From the NCBI GenBank assembly GCA_037176725.1, contig JAZBRS010000075.1, positions 72,790,001-72,854,000 on the forward strand: a stretch of DNA of 64,000 nt, given 5' to 3'. Origin of the DNA: Posidonia oceanica (taxonomy: Eukaryota > Streptophyta > Magnoliopsida > Alismatales > Posidoniaceae). A program made the position numbers and the translations under genes. Each line of letters opens with the position of its first letter. Position 1 is the stretch's first letter. The notes under the pieces are model-generated. The model was not told the origin of the DNA, searched no databases, and was given only the letters and a program-made list of their open reading frames with translations. Of the stretch, positions 59,091 through 64,000 are shown in pieces.

Positions 59091-59718
59091 AGAGTTAAAT
59101 TTTATATAAATCTTTGATTTTTAAGCTTATTACAAATCGATCCCTCACTTTAAAAAAATCAATATCAAACTTTTTTGTTTTCATTTTATTATAAAAACAC
59201 CCCCAATGTTAGTTTACTAGTAGTCAAAAGGTGATTTAGAGTTATAACCATGGTTAACTACTAACTCAATATTGTGAAATAGTTTGTTTGTCCTTTGGTC
59301 AACTCCGACTGATTACCGGTAGCCGTCGACGGTCAACTCCGACCAACACTGACAAGCGATCGACAGTCTGACCAACTTCGACAGGTTGTAGCCGATGGTG
59401 GTCGCCGATCGTCTCTGGCGACAATAGTCGGCGATCAACTTTGACCAACTCCAACAAACGATCGGTGGTGGTCGTCGGTCAACTTCAGTCGATTGTGGCC
59501 TATGGTGGTCGCCGACTGGCTCTAGTGTTAATAAGTATTTATTAAAAAATGCAAGAGGTTATTCCATAACTAACGTCATTAGTGGGAAACTGATGGAATC
59601 TAACTCAAATGGTGTTTTTATAATAAATTGAAATAGAAGGGTTTGGTATTATGTTTAAAAGTAAAGGATCAATTTGTAATAAGGTGAAAAATCAAGGATT
59701 TATATAAAATCTAATTCT
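59091..59718. mobile_element. Long-TIR non-autonomous element
   Basis: About 124-bp inverted repeats: 59091-59214 (AGAGTTAAATTTTATATAAA...) and the complement of 59595-59718 (AGAATTAGATTTTATATAAA...). Identity is about 80% by eye. The core (59300-59525) is GC-rich, with repeated GTCGCCGAT and GGTCAACTNCGACCAAC motifs in about two 98-bp units. Long TIRs and a short foreign core suggest a Mutator-like MITE (inference). No clear target duplication was seen because both flanks are A-rich. Confidence 0.7.
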
Positions 59719-60100
59719 AAAAAAAAAAAGAAAAAAAGAATGTGAACTCCTTTCACGAACTCCTTTCACACCCAAAACACCCCAACCAATAGGATTGCAT
59801 TAAAGTTGGTGAAACAAGACCATATACGTTACAAATACTCGGACCAAATTAAGTGTAGTTGTGACAAAATATACATGTAAACTAAAGATAAATGAAGGAT
59901 GAAATAACAATTAATGGATTCCACTGGACATAAAATGATAAAACAGTTTAAAGGAAGAAAAAAAAATCGAAAGGAACCAAAACATAACTCATGTGACTAT
60001 TATTCCAATTAGAGTCTGCGACAATCGAAACTAGTGCATAACTTAAAAAAAAGAAAAAGAAAAAAAAGAAAAGAAGGGGTGAAACTATAACCCCTAATCC
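59719..60100. other. Upstream flank of CTP synthase gene
   Basis: A-rich DNA with purine runs (60050-60075). No coding sequence seen. Confidence 0.6.
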
Positions 60101-60470
60101 TATAAAAACCCACCCCCCCCCACATCGCACTTCCACCAATCTGTCATCTCCTCTCCTCTTGACATCCGCCTCTCCCCTCCCACTCTTCCGACACCTGCCA
60201 ACGGCGGCTGTCGGAGATCGACCCAAACCCCAACAGCGACAGAACCCAAGACACACAAATAAGTACAATCTCCTCTCCTTGCTCGAGATAAATCTGACAG
60301 CTCTGAGTTCCACTCTCTGTGCTACCTTTTCTTCTTCTTTCTTTTCTCTCCAATGGAAGTGTTAAAGATTTGGTTTTTTTTTGTTTGTTTGTTTGGGTTT
60401 TACGCATGACATATCTCGTTTGTGGTGTTTCTGGAGGAGCAGAGAGAGGAAAAGGTGCGAACTTGGGAAG
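60101..60470 (+). promoter_or_regulatory. TATA box and 5' leader of CTP synthase gene
   Basis: TATAAAAA at 60101-60108 lies about 370 bp before the start codon. A C run and CT-rich leader DNA (60130-60180, 60325-60350) follow, typical of plant 5' UTRs. A transcription start roughly 30 bp past the TATA box is expected but not shown. A minus-strand frame of 169 codons over this region is a shadow of the CT-rich leader. Confidence 0.55.
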
Positions 60471-63400
60471 ATGAAGTACGTGTTGGTGACGGGAGGAGTG
60501 GTGAGTGGGCTGGGGAAGGGAGTCACTGCCAGCAGCATCGGGGTTCTTCTCATGGCTTGTGGGCTTCGTGTGACTTCCATTAAGATTGGTATGCTCCCTT
60601 TGAAGGAATTTTCGTTGCATCAGGAGGAGGTCGGGATTTTGGTCTCGTTGCACTTTGTCTTGTAGTATGTTTTAAAAAAATGTTGCCTTTTCGTTGAAAA
60701 ATTGATCTTTACGACTTTTTTTTGTAAATGGTTTTCTTTTGGGGGATATTTGCATTGGTTTCTTTTTGTCTTCGATTTGTTTCTGATCATTCTGGGTTTA
60801 TCTATCTTGTGTCAAATTTTTTTCTTGGGTTTATCTGCTTGTCTTGAAGTGGAAATTTGAGAGTTGCTTAAAGGATGCAGCTTTCCAGATTGCTTTTGTG
60901 TAGAACATGTCCTTTCTGCTGTTTTCACATGTCCACAAGGTGTCTTTTCTTTGAGCACTCTTTTTCTTTTTTCATGTTTTGATAGAACTGACTACTGAGC
61001 TTTCCTGATGCCTAATCAATGTAAGTACATTAAAGACGTATTTTCCAGTAGGCGAGCAGATGCGTTTTCTGGGGATAAAAAGAGTTTTTTATATCCTTTT
61101 TTACTTATTACCTTTTACTTTTGGGTAGGTATAGTTGTACCCTACTGAAAGTGATGACTTGTTCGTGCTGGGGAGCAAGAAACCCAGAGCTTTTGAGATG
61201 ATAAGACCTTCTCTGCAACCTTTTATTTCTAATTACTACCAGCGTATCTATCCTGGAACCTACCTTTAACCACGGGCGGTTGAAGTCTGTGGGTCAACTT
61301 TTATCAAGGCTTCCCTTAACAAACTTTCATATAGGTTTCAATCTTTGGAGTTGAATGAAAATTCTGTCAAAGACCACAGTCGGGTTGGTTACTTGGTTGG
61401 GTTAGTGTCTTGAAACTTCCTTGCCTTTTGTTGTTGGGATAGTGGGCCATGTCGTTCCGACTTCTGAGTCTTCTCCTTCAGTTCTAAGCACCAGGGGTCC
61501 ACCATGTGGCCTAATGAGGGACTACATGACATGTCGAATCGTAAAGATGTGGATTTTTGTACTTTGTAACTTTCTCTGCCTATCTTGCTATCTGTTTCAC
61601 AAGTATTGGATCCTGGTCCTTAATTTCCATATGAAAATGTATTTATTTGCTCCATCGGAATTGTCTTACTAAATTGGTTGTGTAATGTGAATATTAAGAC
61701 ATGTAAAAATCTGAACATGAAGTTGCTGTGATCGGTAGTTCTTACGTATCATTATAAACGAAGGAAATGGTCCTAAGTGTGATTCTCTCATGTGCAGATC
61801 CATATCTGAACACTGATGCTGGGACTATGTCTCCATTTGAACATGGGGAGGTGTTTGTCCTAGATGATGGCGGTGAGGTAATGAAGCCTTCGCTGTTATT
61901 GGATAATTATGTAGTAATAACAAATGATTGCTGTTTTTCTTTCACGTACTTTTTTGTATATTTGAGCTATTTGTTACCCCATTTTAGCTCACACCTATTT
62001 AATTTTCAAAGTATTTATTGTACACTCTAGAAAAATATATTTTTTGCCAATTAATGGGGAAAGCGGCTTCTTTCCGAGCAATGTGTAATATATTGTGGTT
62101 TGCTCATTATATTCTGAATATTGAAGTTTTGTCTTCCATAACTATTTCACCCAAGTATATTGATTTTAGGTTTTTTTTTTTTTTTTTTTGTCCTGAAGGT
62201 CGACCTGGACCTTGGGAACTATGAGCGTTTCCTAGATATCAAGCTAACAAGGGATAACAATATCACGACTGGGAAGATCTATCAGGTATATAAGATTCAA
62301 GTGTGATGATGGTTTGAAGTTATGAACTAATAAAGATGTCATCCCATCTTCCACTCTGTATATGTCGATAGTATGTTCTTTTAAGAATTACTCTTCTGCA
62401 TAATTACTTATTTTGTTTCATTAATGTGATTCAACAACAGTCTGTTATTAACAAGGAGAGAAAAGGAGATTATCTTGGAAAAACTGTTCAGGTACGTCTC
62501 ACTTGTAAGTGCCTATTGGCTAAGATGTGATGATGTTCTTATCCATAGACGTGTCTGATGCGTTGTGATGAATACTTTTACATGCAAATAAAAAAAAAGT
62601 ACCTATTGGCTATGTAAGGACAATTCTATTGTGAGATCAGTGGTTGACGAACACTACCTTCTGTACCTCTTCCAGGTTGTCCCCCACATTACAGATGCGA
62701 TTCAGGACTGGATTGAGCGCATGGCTAAAATCCCTGTGGATGGCAAGGAGGGGCCGGCTGATGTTTGTGTTATAGAATTGGGTGGAACCATAGGTGATAT
62801 TTTCTCAAAAGAGATTTTGATTCATCACATTTTCAGTTGTTTTTTGTTCATTTCAAGCTTCTCATATATAATATTGTAGAATTATATTAATTAGAGTATT
62901 ATGATCTTTCCATAGCATACTCACATTGAAATTCATGAGCAGGGGACATTGAGTCGATGCCATTCATTGAAGCGTTGGGCCAGTTTTCCTATCGCGTAGG
63001 TAAGGATCAGAAGCACTTGGTTAAGGTGATTTTTACAATTCGCCCACTTCTACCGTAATTCTTACCAGCATACCTTTGAATGCATTTCACAGGTCCTGGA
63101 AACTTCTGTCTGGTTCATGTCAGTCTTGTTCCTGTTCTGAATGTTGTTGGTGAACAGGTAAACAGCAAGAATTGAGAATATTATGCTCACAAACTGTTCC
63201 TTTCTTTTCATGTACACATCAATATAGGCTCAACATAAAATGGAGTTACGTCCCAACAATGTTCTTCTGCTTGACACTCTGCCTCTTAACTTGGATCTTT
63301 TATTTAATTGTAGAAAACCAAGCCAACACAACATAGTGTTCGTGGACTTAGAGGGCTGGGATTGACACCAAATATTTTAGCTTGTCGAAGTACCAAGGTA

Positions 63401-64000
63401 GATGCATATTAAATTATTCCGGCTCAGAGTAATAATTGAAGCATCTATATTCTAACTAACAGCACTTTTGCAGGCATTGGATGAAAATGTAAAAGCTAAA
63501 CTCTCGCAGTTCTGTCATGTCCCGGTACTGTAGCTATAACTACTACGTCTTTGATTTGTTTCCTAATTTCTTCACAAAGTCTGATTTGACATTCTAATAA
63601 GACCAAACATCACTTGCCAGGTAGCAAATATTGTTACTCTTTATGATGTTTCCAACATTTGGCACATCCCTTTGCTATTGAGAGTACGTGGCATCTTGGA
63701 TAAATTTCTGTTGCAGTTTAATTGAAAATCATTTGACTTATTTAGTTAATCATGTATTTTTTGTAACATATTCAGGAACAGAAGGCACATGATGCAATTT
63801 TGAAAAGCCTGAATCTTTTGAGGTTGTCTATGCAGCTTATTTCCAATACATTTTTTATTCATGATTAAAAAATACAAAACTGTCTTGATACATCGATGTA
63901 GTTTCCTTTTTAGCATAAACTAACCCTTTTTATTTGCCAGCATTACTAAGGAGCCCAAGCTGGACGAGTGGATGGTTAGGGCTGAAGTCTGTGATGCTTT
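60471..64000 (+). CDS. CTP synthase, 5' part of gene (partial)
   Basis: Makes CTP from UTP, ATP and glutamine. Exons by GT/AG and phase: 60471-60588, 61798-61877, 62199-62285, 62441-62491, 62676-62793, 62943-62999, 63093-63157, 63314-63397, 63474-63524, 63621-63683, 63776-63822 and 63941 onward past the window edge. About 293 codons are present, almost exactly the N-terminal synthetase (amidoligase) domain. The glutamine amidotransferase domain must lie beyond 64000. ATG 60471 begins [17 protein letters not shown], the conserved start with P-loop Lys16. Other hallmarks are [52 protein letters not shown] and ACRSTK. No transit peptide, so cytosolic. Intron 1 is 1.2 kb. No lesions seen. Plants have several CTPS paralogues; which one this is cannot be told. 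Confidence 0.97.

Noticed and set aside
60144..60653. 169-codon minus-strand frame opposite the CTP synthase start
   Set aside because: It overlaps the conserved first exon of CTP synthase on the other strand and the CT-rich leader; it is a shadow frame.
1..64000. CRISPR arrays, operons, ribosome-binding sites or other bacterial features
   Set aside because: Spliced plant genes and plant transposons fill the window; the repeats are minisatellites or TE parts, without regular unique spacers.

Overview
Nuclear DNA of a flowering plant. The evidence is intron-split genes with GT/AG splice sites, AT-rich introns and intergenic DNA, and dense plant-type transposons. The recognisable genes are a plant half-size ABC transporter of subfamily D (AtABCD2-like, plastid type), CTP synthase, and a captured piece of ARGONAUTE1. 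The species cannot be named from the window.

Layout. (1) 1-9334: the last four coding exons of a first ABCD2-like gene whose 5' half lies upstream of the window. (2) 9335-13102: a spacer with a tRNA-derived SINE, a 1.8-kb hAT-like TIR element carrying an AGO1 C-terminal exon fragment, and a 5'-truncated LINE. (3) 13103-40805: a second, complete ABCD2-like gene of 10 coding exons (754 codons by my count) spread over 27.7 kb, bloated by transposons in its introns. (4) 42080-60100: an 18-kb gene-poor stretch with minisatellites, two inverted-repeat elements, one decayed reductase-like fragment and one unidentified coding-like fragment. (5) 60471 to the end: the first 12 exons of a CTP synthase gene on the + strand, running off the window.

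The two ABCD2 genes belong to a tandem segmental duplication: 1-10462 (copy A) matches 22309-42079 (copy B). Both copies carry the same PIF/Harbinger-like element with a captured At1g01500-like gene fragment, the same 196-bp tandem duplication, the same short-LTR Copia element at the same target site (duplicated AGATC), and the same SINE. Copy B alone carries a 9.2-kb SIRE-like Copia element nested, in reverse orientation, inside the older Copia. The order of events can be read: Copia into the intron, then segmental duplication, then SIRE-like insertion into copy B. A second intron of the complete gene holds a decayed hAT transposon on the minus strand.

The most interesting signals are these. 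The Copia interior differs far more between the two copies than the DNA around it (about 6% against 0.6% by hand count). Host-gene fragments (AGO1, At1g01500-like) have been captured inside TIR elements. The SIRE-like element has an extra post-pol ORF, and a palindromic TCGGTA-type motif is shared by its LTRs and its interior. I see no wholly new multi-gene system.
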